The translations under genes were made by a program, and so were the position numbers. From Clostridia bacterium (lineage in GTDB: Bacteria; Bacillota; Clostridia; Oscillospirales; Acutalibacteraceae), in assembly GCA_017474125.1 (NCBI GenBank), contig JAFVIF010000074.1, positions 1 through 49,605 of the forward strand: a stretch of DNA of 49,605 nucleotides, written 5' to 3'. The notes below the pieces were generated by a model that was not told the origin of the DNA, did not search any database, and saw only the letters and a program-made list of their open reading frames with translations. Within the stretch, counting starts at the first letter, position 1. Each line of letters starts with the position of its first letter. Below are positions 42,949 to 49,605 of the stretch, piece after piece.

Positions 42949-44427
42949 TTATAGTATAATGCAAATCAGTCCGCTGCAGCCTTCGTTAATAACTCTTTCT
43001 AAGGTTTCCTGCAAGCGCTGACGCGCATCATTTGGCATTCGTGAAAGCTTAGTATGAAGCCCTTCATTCACAAGGTCGTGTAACGATTTACCGAATATGT
43101 TTGAATCCCATATTTTAATCGGGTCCTCTTCAAATTCGCTGAGAAGCGACATTACAAGGTCCTCGCTTTGCTTTTCGGTACCGACAATAGGACTGATTTC
43201 GGTAGTAATATCCGCTTTCATCATATGAATAGAAGGAGCCGATGCGCGAAGCTTTACTCCGTATCGACCACCCTGCTTCATAATTTCGGGTTCTCTCAGC
43301 GTTAATTCTTCTATTCCGGGCATTACTATACCGTAGCCCGTTGCTTCAACCTCATCTAACGCATTTTTAAATCTACTGTATTCTTTTTTAGCACTTGATA
43401 ATTCGGTTAAGCAATCGAGCAATTTACTATCATCGGTTATATCAAGCTCGGTTAATTCTTTAATAATATTATAAAATAGCTGTTTATTTACGTTTAAGGT
43501 CAGCGTTACCTTACCGGTGCCGAATTCAATATGTGTTACGGAAGAGGAATCAACGTTTTGACTAACCTCCTCCATATTTTCAAATTCTTTAACGTTACGA
43601 ATAAGCGTTACGTTACGCGCCTTATTTTTAATGGCGTTTATAATATCAGAGCGAAGCCAATGATCAACCGATAATTTGTTAATCCAGCACGGATAGTTTA
43701 CGGCTATCTCCTTTACGGGAAATTCGTATAAAACCTCGCTGATTATATTATTAATAGCATTTTCATCAATTTCAAGACAATTTACTGCTATAACCGGAAC
43801 ACCGTAACTGTCGCACAGTTTATTCTTGAGACTCTCTGCTTCTTGGGATTCAGGATACATACAATTCAAAACAACGGCAAAGGGCTTATTAGTTTCCTTC
43901 AGCTCATTTATTACTCTGATTTCTGCTTCCTCGTATTCTTCTCGGGGAATATCACTGATACTGCCGTCAGTTGTAATAACTAAGCCTATGGTCGAATGCT
44001 CATTAATAACCTTTCTCGTGCCGATTTCTGCCGCCATATTAAATGGAATGGGCTCATCATACCACGGTGTCATAACCATTCTCGGTTGATCGTTTTCAAT
44101 ATAACCCAGAGCACTCGGCACAATATACCCTACACAATCAATAAGCCTTACGTTAAAAGCTGAATTATTGCCAATATCTATCCTTACGGCATTTTCAGGG
44201 ATAAATTTCGGCTCTGTAGTCATTATTGTTCTACCCGAAGAAGATTGAGGTAATTCATCGTTAGCCCTTTCACGAGTAAATTCTTCGCTAATATTAGGAA
44301 TTACCAACGAATTCATAAAGTTTTTAATAAACGTTGATTTTCCCGTTCTTACAGGTCCGACTACGCCGATGTAAATGTCGCCGCCTGTTCTTGCGGCAAT
44401 ATCATTGTAAATACTCAGGTTCATCAT
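42949..44427 (-). CDS. spoIVA: Stage IV sporulation protein A (coat morphogenetic ATPase)
   Basis: ATPase that polymerises on the forespore surface and carries the spore coat. 492 residues: Walker A GVVGPVRTGKSTFIKNFM, the DIGNNSAFNVRLIDCVGY switch region, GYIENDQPRMVMTPWYDEPI, TDGSISDIPREEY, and the C-terminal domain ending in a short membrane-binding tail (EGCSGLICIIL). This proves a spore-former. Three ATGs lie near the start; the one at 44427 is 8 nt after GGAGG and is preferred to 44433, which is only 2 nt away. Preceded by a sigma-E-like promoter. Confidence 0.96.
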   Translation of the reverse strand: MMNLSIYNDIAARTGGDIYIGVVGPVRTGKSTFIKNFMNSLVIPNISEEFTRERANDELPQSSSGRTIMTTEPKFIPENAVRIDIGNNSAFNVRLIDCVGYIVPSALGYIENDQPRMVMTPWYDEPIPFNMAAEIGTRKVINEHSTIGLVITTDGSISDIPREEYEEAEIRVINELKETNKPFAVVLNCMYPESQEAESLKNKLCDSYGVPVIAVNCLEIDENAINNIISEVLYEFPVKEIAVNYPCWINKLSVDHWLRSDIINAIKNKARNVTLIRNVKEFENMEEVSQNVDSSSVTHIEFGTGKVTLTLNVNKQLFYNIIKELTELDITDDSKLLDCLTELSSAKKEYSRFKNALDEVEATGYGIVMPGIEELTLREPEIMKQGGRYGVKLRASAPSIHMMKADITTEISPIVGTEKQSEDLVMSLLSEFEEDPIKIWDSNIFGKSLHDLVNEGLHTKLSRMPNDARQRLQETLERVINEGCSGLICIIL

Positions 44428-44462
44428 ATTCATTTCCTCCGCTCAATTTGGCTCTTTGTACA

Positions 44463-44491
44463 AGAATATGATTGTCAAAACGGTTTTATGC
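44463..44491 (-). promoter_or_regulatory. Sigma-E-type promoter of spoIVA
   Basis: Minus strand: GCATA (44487-44491), 16 nt, CATATTCT (44463-44470). This fits the known mother-cell sigma-E pattern (ATA, about 16 nt, CATAnnnT), and spoIVA is sigma-E dependent in Bacillus. Confidence 0.65.
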
Positions 44492-44492
44492 A

Positions 44493-44524
44493 AAAATACC
44501 GCAGGAAATTTCCTGCGGTATTTT
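44493..44524 (-). terminator. Terminator of the spoIIM-xerD-FAD operon
   Basis: Perfect 32-bp palindrome (44493-44508 with 44509-44524), giving a stem of about 14 bp with a 4-nt loop and ending in TTTTG on the minus strand. It lies directly between the oxidoreductase stop and the spoIVA promoter. Confidence 0.82.
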
Positions 44525-44525
44525 A

Positions 44526-45713
44526 TTAATGCAATTCATCGGGGGTTATATCTCTAAGTGATTTATTTTTAATAATCGCATTGGCCGCGGCATTACCCGC
44601 GCAGTCGCCCATAGCGGAGCAGTCACCCGTAACTCGGTATGCCGCCATAGCTTTATGGTCACCTGATATACATCTTCCCACAACGAGGAAGTTTTCGAGA
44701 CCTATTGGAATAAAGGAGCGGAAAGGTATATCAAAGCGCTTAATCTGAGTGCAATGCTGATCACCGCCCGAAGCATCGTGAACGTCCATATTAAAATGAC
44801 ACTCGCCCGTTTTATCAGCAAATTTAGAACCGTTAATTGCGTCCTGAACGGTAATCTCGTATTCGCCCACAATACGGCGTGATTCACGCACACCTAAAAG
44901 CGGCGCTGACGAAATGATTTCAATATCTTTAAAAATTGGATTATAATTTTTGAGAGTAGAAAACACTTCAATTATTTGTCTTCGGCCTTCTATTACAGCC
45001 TTGGTTTTAGAAGCGGCGTCTAAGGGATTATATCCGTACATATGAGTAAGCTGAACAACCGCAAAATTAGTGTTCGGTATTCTAATTATATAGGGCACTT
45101 TAAAGGGGATTTTATCTATATTCATACCGGCGTTTTCATAGGCAATAACCAACTCATTGTAGCAATTTTTCATAGAGGTATAGCCTTCGGGAATATTACC
45201 GATAAGAAACATTAAGGTCATTGCCTGACACTGTGTATAGTCGGTTTCGCCAATATTCCACTTTGCGCCTGCTTTGTCAGCAACAACAGCATCGCCTGTA
45301 GCATCAATACATATTTTGCAGTTGTAATCAACTATTCCGTCAACGTTATTTAGAATAACCTTCCAACCGCCATCAATTTTAGAAATATTCGAAAATACTG
45401 TGTCGTACAGAATATCAACACCTGCATCAATACACTTATTTTCAAGATAATATTTCATAAATTCGAAGTTAAAGGATTTACCGATAAAACCGCCCCAATT
45501 ATTTGAGTCTTTTAATTCATCAACCAATTCGTTGATAATAGGAGTGTCCTGCTCTACGTCAAAAAGAGGGCAAACAAAGCCGTTGGTCCACATTCCGCCA
45601 AGGCTGTTCATTTTATCAAAGAGTAAAACCTTCATACCCTTTCTGCCGGCAGATATGGCGGCACTAACACCGGAAGGACCGCCGCCGCAAACGATAACGT
45701 CATAGTTTCTCAT
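44526..45713 (-). CDS. FAD-dependent oxidoreductase
   Basis: 395 residues. N-terminal FAD site [21 protein letters not shown] and [17 protein letters not shown]; a second conserved block [20 protein letters not shown]-terminal [22 protein letters not shown] and [10 protein letters not shown]. This is the pattern of the FAD_oxidored family (PF12831), single-component flavoproteins of unknown substrate. ATG after GGTGA, 12 bp behind xerD; it is the last gene of the operon started by spoIIM. Its placement behind a sigma-E-type promoter suggests mother-cell expression; no function follows from that. Confidence 0.82.
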   Translation of the reverse strand: MRNYDVIVCGGGPSGVSAAISAGRKGMKVLLFDKMNSLGGMWTNGFVCPLFDVEQDTPIINELVDELKDSNNWGGFIGKSFNFEFMKYYLENKCIDAGVDILYDTVFSNISKIDGGWKVILNNVDGIVDYNCKICIDATGDAVVADKAGAKWNIGETDYTQCQAMTLMFLIGNIPEGYTSMKNCYNELVIAYENAGMNIDKIPFKVPYIIRIPNTNFAVVQLTHMYGYNPLDAASKTKAVIEGRRQIIEVFSTLKNYNPIFKDIEIISSAPLLGVRESRRIVGEYEITVQDAINGSKFADKTGECHFNMDVHDASGGDQHCTQIKRFDIPFRSFIPIGLENFLVVGRCISGDHKAMAAYRVTGDCSAMGDCAGNAAANAIIKNKSLRDITPDELH

Positions 45714-45725
45714 AAGTAATTCACC

Positions 45726-46613
45726 TTATTTAGCCAAAGGATGATATTTTTTATATGCTATAGCATATTTATTTTTAACAACCTGAGCATAAATATTGGT
45801 AGTAGAAACGTCACAATGACCAAGCATTTTTTGTATATCGTTAAGCTGTGCTCCGTTTTCCAACAAATGCGCGGCAAAAGAATGCCTAAAGGTGTGCGGA
45901 GTAATATCTTTTGATATATTGGCTTGAGCGGCATAGCCCTTTACAAGTTTCCATAAGCCCTGACGTGACATCGGCTGACCGGACATATTTGTAAAAAGCC
46001 TGTCCTCATTAATATTGAAAACAACGGCAGGACGTACGTTATTTATGTAATGGGAAATAACTCTTACAGCTTCGGGATATATAGGTATAATTCGCTCATG
46101 TTTATCGCTGTGCAGGTGCAAAATACCTATAGTAAGGTTTAAATCACTCAACTTTAAATCAACAAGCTCGGACACCTTAATGCCCGTTGCATACATAAGC
46201 TCAAGTATAGCCTTATCGCGACACGATTTAAAATCACTGCCACTTGGCTGAGACAATAACAATAATACCTCTTTATCGGTAAGAATTTCGGGAATATGCT
46301 TTTGTGAGGCTACGTTTTTAACACCGTTCATTGGATTAGAACGGATAATGCCCGAGCGTAATAAAAAACCGAAATAGCAACGAAGAGTTGCCAGAACACG
46401 CATTTCGGTAGCGTTAGACTTTCCCTGCGCTTCCAGGTGCTCTAAGTATTTAACGATATGCTCGCTGTTAAGCTTTGCAGTATCCTTAATACGGTGCTCC
46501 TTGCAATGCTCTACAAACTTAGATAAATCACGCATATAGGATTGATATGTGTTTTCGGAGCACTTTTTTGTTTGAGTTAAAAACAGTTTAAAATCAACGC
46601 TGTAGTCCTTCAA
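45726..46613 (-). CDS. xerD: Tyrosine recombinase, XerD type
   Basis: 295 residues, the standard Xer length. Core-binding domain (about 1-100) and catalytic domain with Arg in YATGIKVSELVDL, where the usual G-L/M-R reads G-I-K so the first catalytic Arg is Lys; Lys in SDKHERIIPIY; HTFRHSFAAHLL; LGHCDVSTT; Tyr in NIYAQV. The start is TTG, 8 nt after GGGTGA inside the end of spoIIM. The spoIIM-xerD neighbourhood is known from Bacillus. The Arg-to-Lys change may affect activity. Chromosome dimer resolution is the likely ancestral role. Confidence 0.85.
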   Translation of the reverse strand: MKDYSVDFKLFLTQTKKCSENTYQSYMRDLSKFVEHCKEHRIKDTAKLNSEHIVKYLEHLEAQGKSNATEMRVLATLRCYFGFLLRSGIIRSNPMNGVKNVASQKHIPEILTDKEVLLLLSQPSGSDFKSCRDKAILELMYATGIKVSELVDLKLSDLNLTIGILHLHSDKHERIIPIYPEAVRVISHYINNVRPAVVFNINEDRLFTNMSGQPMSRQGLWKLVKGYAAQANISKDITPHTFRHSFAAHLLENGAQLNDIQKMLGHCDVSTTNIYAQVVKNKYAIAYKKYHPLAK

Positions 46614-46619
46614 GAAAAA

Positions 46620-47246
46620 TCACCCGAAATTAAAGAAATTTTTAAATGCAATCGACATAAAGGCCTCAAACATTGCTGCAACCGCAATTATAAATACGAG
46701 TAAAGCAAAACCGCAGATAAACCTTTTAATATCAATTTTACTTAGTGCCTGACCGTCACCGATAGAAAGTTTGCCCAGCAAATATGATAAATTAGTACAT
46801 TTAACAGCAGCGCTTAATAAAGCCAACGCCGAAATTACCGTTCCGGGAATAACCGTCAGTAAATTAACAACCAGAGCGTTGACAGCGCCATAAGTGTATA
46901 AATCGCAAAGAAGCAACCCACTGAGCATCCCTCTTAAAAACAGAATAAGGGGGATAAAGGCACAGCCTAACAGTGAGGTGCCGAATAAATATATTGAAAA
47001 TAAAAATACAAACGATACCAAAAAAGACGAAAGGAAAAGCCTGAAAAAGGAGCTGTCAGATTTGGATAAAATCAAAAAATCGGTTAATGAATCGGCTAAT
47101 AGTTGTAGCCGTTCTCCTTTAAAAATAAGGCATCCAAAAAGTATGCCGAAAGAAAAAATGAGCGTAAAAATTACGACGATTAGATTTTCACGAATCAGCG
47201 AAAATAATTTAGAACTACCCAAATGAACAACTTTTGTATTTTTCAT
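46620..47246 (-). CDS. spoIIM: Stage II sporulation protein M
   Basis: 208-residue membrane protein with about five hydrophobic helices, matching SpoIIM (DUF95): IRENLIVVIFTLIFSFGILFG near the start, then FGTSLLGCAFIPLILFLRGMLSG, and the conserved LLTVIPGTVISALALLSAA. SpoIIM, with SpoIID and SpoIIP, drives peptidoglycan remodelling for forespore engulfment. GGAGG is 7 nt before the ATG. It heads an operon with xerD and an FAD oxidoreductase (gaps of 6 and 12 bp) and has a sigma-E-like promoter. Confidence 0.85.
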   Translation of the reverse strand: MKNTKVVHLGSSKLFSLIRENLIVVIFTLIFSFGILFGCLIFKGERLQLLADSLTDFLILSKSDSSFFRLFLSSFLVSFVFLFSIYLFGTSLLGCAFIPLILFLRGMLSGLLLCDLYTYGAVNALVVNLLTVIPGTVISALALLSAAVKCTNLSYLLGKLSIGDGQALSKIDIKRFICGFALLVFIIAVAAMFEAFMSIAFKNFFNFG

Positions 47247-47271
47247 ATTAATTCCTCCATCCTGTTACAAT

Positions 47272-47300
47272 ATAATATGACAGTGACGGACAAGATATTA
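47272..47300 (-). promoter_or_regulatory. Sigma-E-type promoter of spoIIM-xerD-FAD oxidoreductase
   Basis: Minus strand: TAATA (47296-47300), 16 nt after ATA, CATATTAT (47272-47279). Same geometry as the spoIVA promoter; predicted start about 18 nt before the spoIIM ATG. Confidence 0.6.
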
Positions 47301-47400
47301 CTATTTAAAAAATACAATATTATGTCACCCGAGCACGCTGATTTTATATAATAAAAAAGAAAATCATCGTCGTTAAGTGTGATTATACAACACATTTTAC

Positions 47401-47493
47401 ATTATGTCAACCTAAATTTACAAAGTGTAAAATATTATGTTAACTTATTATGTAAACCAACCAAGATGTAGTTGTGCAGTTTTATGTAAACCA
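47401..47493 (+). repeat. Four copies of TTATGTnAAC in the spoIIM/ymfI intergenic region
   Basis: TTATGTCAAC (47402), TTATGTTAAC (47435), TTATGTAAAC (47448) and TTATGTAAAC (47482); the last two extend to TTATGTAAACCA. Starts are 33, 13 and 34 bp apart. The 334-bp gap (47247-47580) otherwise holds only the two promoters. Confidence 0.55.
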
Positions 47494-47540
47494 CAATAGG
47501 TGGATAACGTTCAAAAAAGTCTTTAAATTTTTATTAAATA

Positions 47541-47549
47541 TGTTATAAT
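47541..47549 (+). promoter_or_regulatory. Extended -10 promoter of the FabG-like gene
   Basis: TGTTATAAT (extended -10, TATAAT at 47544-47549) with only a poor -35 (CTTTAA at 47521). Predicted start is about 25 nt before the ATG. Confidence 0.55.
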
Positions 47550-47580
47550 GTATTAAAGGTTAAATTTAAGGAGTAGTTTT

Positions 47581-48315
47581 ATGAGTAATACGGTTATCAT
47601 TACCGGTGCTTCCGGTGGTATCGGCTCAGCCGCCTCCATACTCTTTGCCGAAAAGGGTTGGAACGTTGTTATGAATTATTATCGTTCTGCACAAGCAGCA
47701 AAGCTGTTAGCCTCTTCCCTTTCCTCTCGCGGTTATTCGGTTACAACCTGTTTTGCCGACATTACCGATAGGACTCAGGTCGAAAAAATGGTTTACGAGG
47801 CCGAACGCAAATATGGTCGTATTGATGCATTGGTAAATAATGCAGGCATTGCTCAGCAAATGCTTTTTACCGATTTAACCGACAGCGATATTGATAAAAT
47901 GCTTGCCATTAATTTAAAGGGTCCAATGCTTTGCGCACAAGCTGTACTACCGGGAATGATTCACCAAAAATCAGGAAAAATTGTTAATATATCTTCCGTT
48001 TGGGGTGTTATAGGCGCTTCGTGTGAGGTGCATTATTCTGCGGCAAAGGCGGGCTTAATAGGTTTTACAAAGGCCTTAGCCAAAGAGGTTGCCCCCAGCT
48101 CCATTCAAGTCAACTGCATCGCACCGGGAATTATCGAAACTCCTATGAACGACAACTTAACCGCCGACGAGCTTTCAAGCTTTGTTGATGAAATTCCCCT
48201 TGGACGGATGGGTGAAGCAAGAGAAGTGGCAGAATTAATTTATTATCTATGCTCCGAAGGCTCCGATTATATAACAGGTCAGGTAATTTCTCAGGACGGC
48301 GGTATTGCAATATAA
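47581..48315 (+). CDS. ymfI: FabG-like SDR oxidoreductase, probably EF-P 5-aminopentanone reductase (YmfI type)
   Basis: 244-residue short-chain dehydrogenase: NADP loop TGASGGIGSAASILFAEKG, NNAG motif, catalytic Ser-Tyr-Lys in ISSVWGVIGASCEVHYSAAKAG, and the end YITGQVISQDGGIAI. The segment NNAGIAQQMLFTDLT with VWGVIGASCEVHYSAAK is closer, from memory, to clostridial proteins annotated as elongation factor P 5-aminopentanone reductase than to FabG of fatty acid synthesis; no fab gene is adjacent, which agrees. AAGGAG precedes the ATG. Single gene with its own terminator. Confidence 0.82.
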   Translation: MSNTVIITGASGGIGSAASILFAEKGWNVVMNYYRSAQAAKLLASSLSSRGYSVTTCFADITDRTQVEKMVYEAERKYGRIDALVNNAGIAQQMLFTDLTDSDIDKMLAINLKGPMLCAQAVLPGMIHQKSGKIVNISSVWGVIGASCEVHYSAAKAGLIGFTKALAKEVAPSSIQVNCIAPGIIETPMNDNLTADELSSFVDEIPLGRMGEAREVAELIYYLCSEGSDYITGQVISQDGGIAI

Positions 48316-48319
48316 AATT

Positions 48320-48352
48320 AAACGGCTTACAATCTCGGATTGTAAGCCGTTT
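48320..48352. terminator. Bidirectional terminator between ymfI and mutS2
   Basis: Perfect 15-bp stem (48320-48334 with 48338-48352), TCG loop, then GTTTATTTTTTC on the plus strand. Confidence 0.88.
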
Positions 48353-48354
48353 GT

Positions 48355-49605
48355 TTATTTTTTCAGAGTAACAATTGTTACGCCGTTTTCGCCTTCTCCA
48401 AAGGTACCGACACGAAATCCTTCTACATTAATGTGTCGGCGCAAATGGGAATGTACAGCGGCACGTAAAACACCTGTTCCTTTGCCGTGAATAACAGTTA
48501 TCGTTTCAATACCCGCGAGAACAGCTTCGTCGATATATCTGTCAACCTCAGTAACGCCTTCATCGCTTGCCATACCTCTGATATCAATTTCGCCCGATAC
48601 ACTTCTTTCACTGCGAGATTTAAGCCGTGATACGTTTCTCGTTTTCGGTAGTTCAGTTTTCTTATCCTTTTGTGAAAGCTTTATATCATCAAAATTTATC
48701 CATAAATTCATATTTCCCGACGAAACGTAAACCTTTTTGTTTTTTTCGTCAACCTTTGTTACAGAAGCTTTTTTGTTAAGGGAAATAATAATAACAGTAT
48801 CTCCGATTATCGGTGTTCGCTCAAGAACGTAGTTCTCGTCCTTGTTATTTTCTACAGGATCGGTAAGATTTTCAATATCGTCAATACCTCGTTTTGCGGC
48901 CAGCTTTGCCACGCTGAGCTTTTCGGCCGCATTGCTTTGATTCATTTCTTTTTTTAGTTCCTCAAGCGTATTAAGTAACTGATTAGATTGGAAACGTGCA
49001 TTATCGAGAATCCGTGCAGCTTCTTCCCTGCTCTTAGCAACAATTTGTTCCTTTTTCTTTTCCAAATCAGCAAGATGAGATGAAATCTTTTCTTTTTCCC
49101 TTGCAAGAGCAAGACGTAGTGCTGCCGCTTCGTTCAACTGCTTGTCAGCTTCTTTTTTAGCTGTCTCCAACGCCTGTGCAACTCGTTCAAAACGCATACT
49201 GTCTTCCGAAATACCGCTTTTGGCTTCATTAATAATATCCGATGATAAGCCGAGTGCTCCCGCAATTGCAAAAGCGTTTGATTTGCCCGGAATGCCAACC
49301 ATAAGCTTGTAGGTCGGCTTTAAAGTCTCGACGTCAAATTCAAAGCAAGCATTTTGCACACCGGGAGTATCAAGAGCATAAGCTTTAAGCTCGGAATAAT
49401 GGGTAGTTGCGGCAATTTTTGCACCTTTGCAATGTAAATGAGTGAGAATAGCACGCGCTAACGCAGCGCCCTCAATCGGGTCGGTGCCGCCACCAAGCTC
49501 ATCAAGCAGAACAAGAGAGTTATTATCGGCATATTCAATAATTCTAATGATATTCACCATATGCGATGAGAAGGTTGACAAAGATTGCTCAATACTTTGC
49601 TCATC
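48355..49605 (-). CDS. mutS2: Endonuclease MutS2, C-terminal part (gene runs off the window)
   Basis: 416 residues of the C-terminal half; the reading frame continues to the last base of the window (DEQSIEQSLSTFSSHM) and beyond. Walker B VLLDELGGGTDPIEGAAL and the IAATTHYSELKAYA switch belong to the MutS ATPase; a coiled coil with EKEKISSHLADLEKKKEQI follows, and the end is a complete Smr nuclease domain with DIRG (GEIDIRGMASDEG) and HGKGTGVLR. MutS2 acts on branched DNA and on collided ribosomes. The N-terminal domains and Walker A lie outside. Confidence 0.95.
   Translation of the reverse strand, partial: DEQSIEQSLSTFSSHMVNIIRIIEYADNNSLVLLDELGGGTDPIEGAALARAILTHLHCKGAKIAATTHYSELKAYALDTPGVQNACFEFDVETLKPTYKLMVGIPGKSNAFAIAGALGLSSDIINEAKSGISEDSMRFERVAQALETAKKEADKQLNEAAALRLALAREKEKISSHLADLEKKKEQIVAKSREEAARILDNARFQSNQLLNTLEELKKEMNQSNAAEKLSVAKLAAKRGIDDIENLTDPVENNKDENYVLERTPIIGDTVIIISLNKKASVTKVDEKNKKVYVSSGNMNLWINFDDIKLSQKDKKTELPKTRNVSRLKSRSERSVSGEIDIRGMASDEGVTEVDRYIDEAVLAGIETITVIHGKGTGVLRAAVHSHLRRHINVEGFRVGTFGEGENGVTIVTLKK

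Noticed and set aside
47401-47493. DnaA-box cluster or replication origin
   Set aside because: The repeats TTATGTnAAC do not match TTATnCACA and no origin genes are adjacent.

Overview
The window reads as chromosomal DNA from a low-GC, spore-forming Clostridia-type Firmicute, most like the gut Oscillospiraceae/Ruminococcaceae. Support: spoIVA and spoIIM behind sigma-E-like promoters, strong GGAGG ribosome binding sites, frequent TTG/GTG starts, a vitamin-type ECF module linked to truA, MutS2, and a zinc-ribbon/ClpC arrangement that I recall from that group. The lineage call is inference; no rRNA is present.

Layout, left to right. 1-6.3 kb: a minus-strand operon of an AraC regulator, a zinc-ribbon ABC exporter-type protein, a small DUF1854 protein and a second zinc-ribbon ABC protein, behind a promoter covered by a 24-bp palindrome. 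6.4-10.3 kb: sbcD-sbcC nuclease operon. 10.4-13.3 kb: mobile-element remains (two opposed gene fragments, an excisionase-like gene, a Tn916-type integrase) ending at a tRNA-Leu(CAG) whose 5' half is duplicated about 205 bp away; arm-type repeats flank the tRNA. 13.4-17.4 kb: marR plus a heterodimeric ABC exporter with one degenerate ATP site. 17.5-22.4 kb: minus-strand old-yellow-enzyme-type reductase, DUF1846 protein and tmcAL. 22.5-25.0 kb: ackA and a galactokinase-family kinase. 25.1-28.9 kb: potABCD polyamine uptake with a long structured leader.

29.5-40.0 kb is one long plus-strand gene train: ruvCAB, an rRNA-type methyltransferase, ecfA1-ecfA2-ecfT, truA, a DUF5711 protein, a CvpA-like protein, and a zinc-ribbon gene out of frame with a ClpC-type ATPase (shift at an A8 tract). 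Then come tRNA-Gly and tRNA-Arg, a YfcE-type phosphodiesterase, a small orphan gene, an AT-rich 0.6-kb spacer with hairpin repeats, and a xerC-like recombinase. 42.9-47.2 kb holds minus-strand spoIVA and the operon spoIIM-xerD-FAD oxidoreductase. The right edge carries a FabG-like reductase (YmfI type) and the 3' part of mutS2.

Most worth a second look: the ClpC frame break at a homopolymer, the potA leader RNA, the duplicated tRNA-Leu attachment region, the DUF1854/zinc-ribbon ABC operon with its palindromic operator, and the apparent sigma-E control of an operon containing a Xer recombinase. All coordinates and motifs were read by eye; family names come from recalled family signatures and were not checked by a search.
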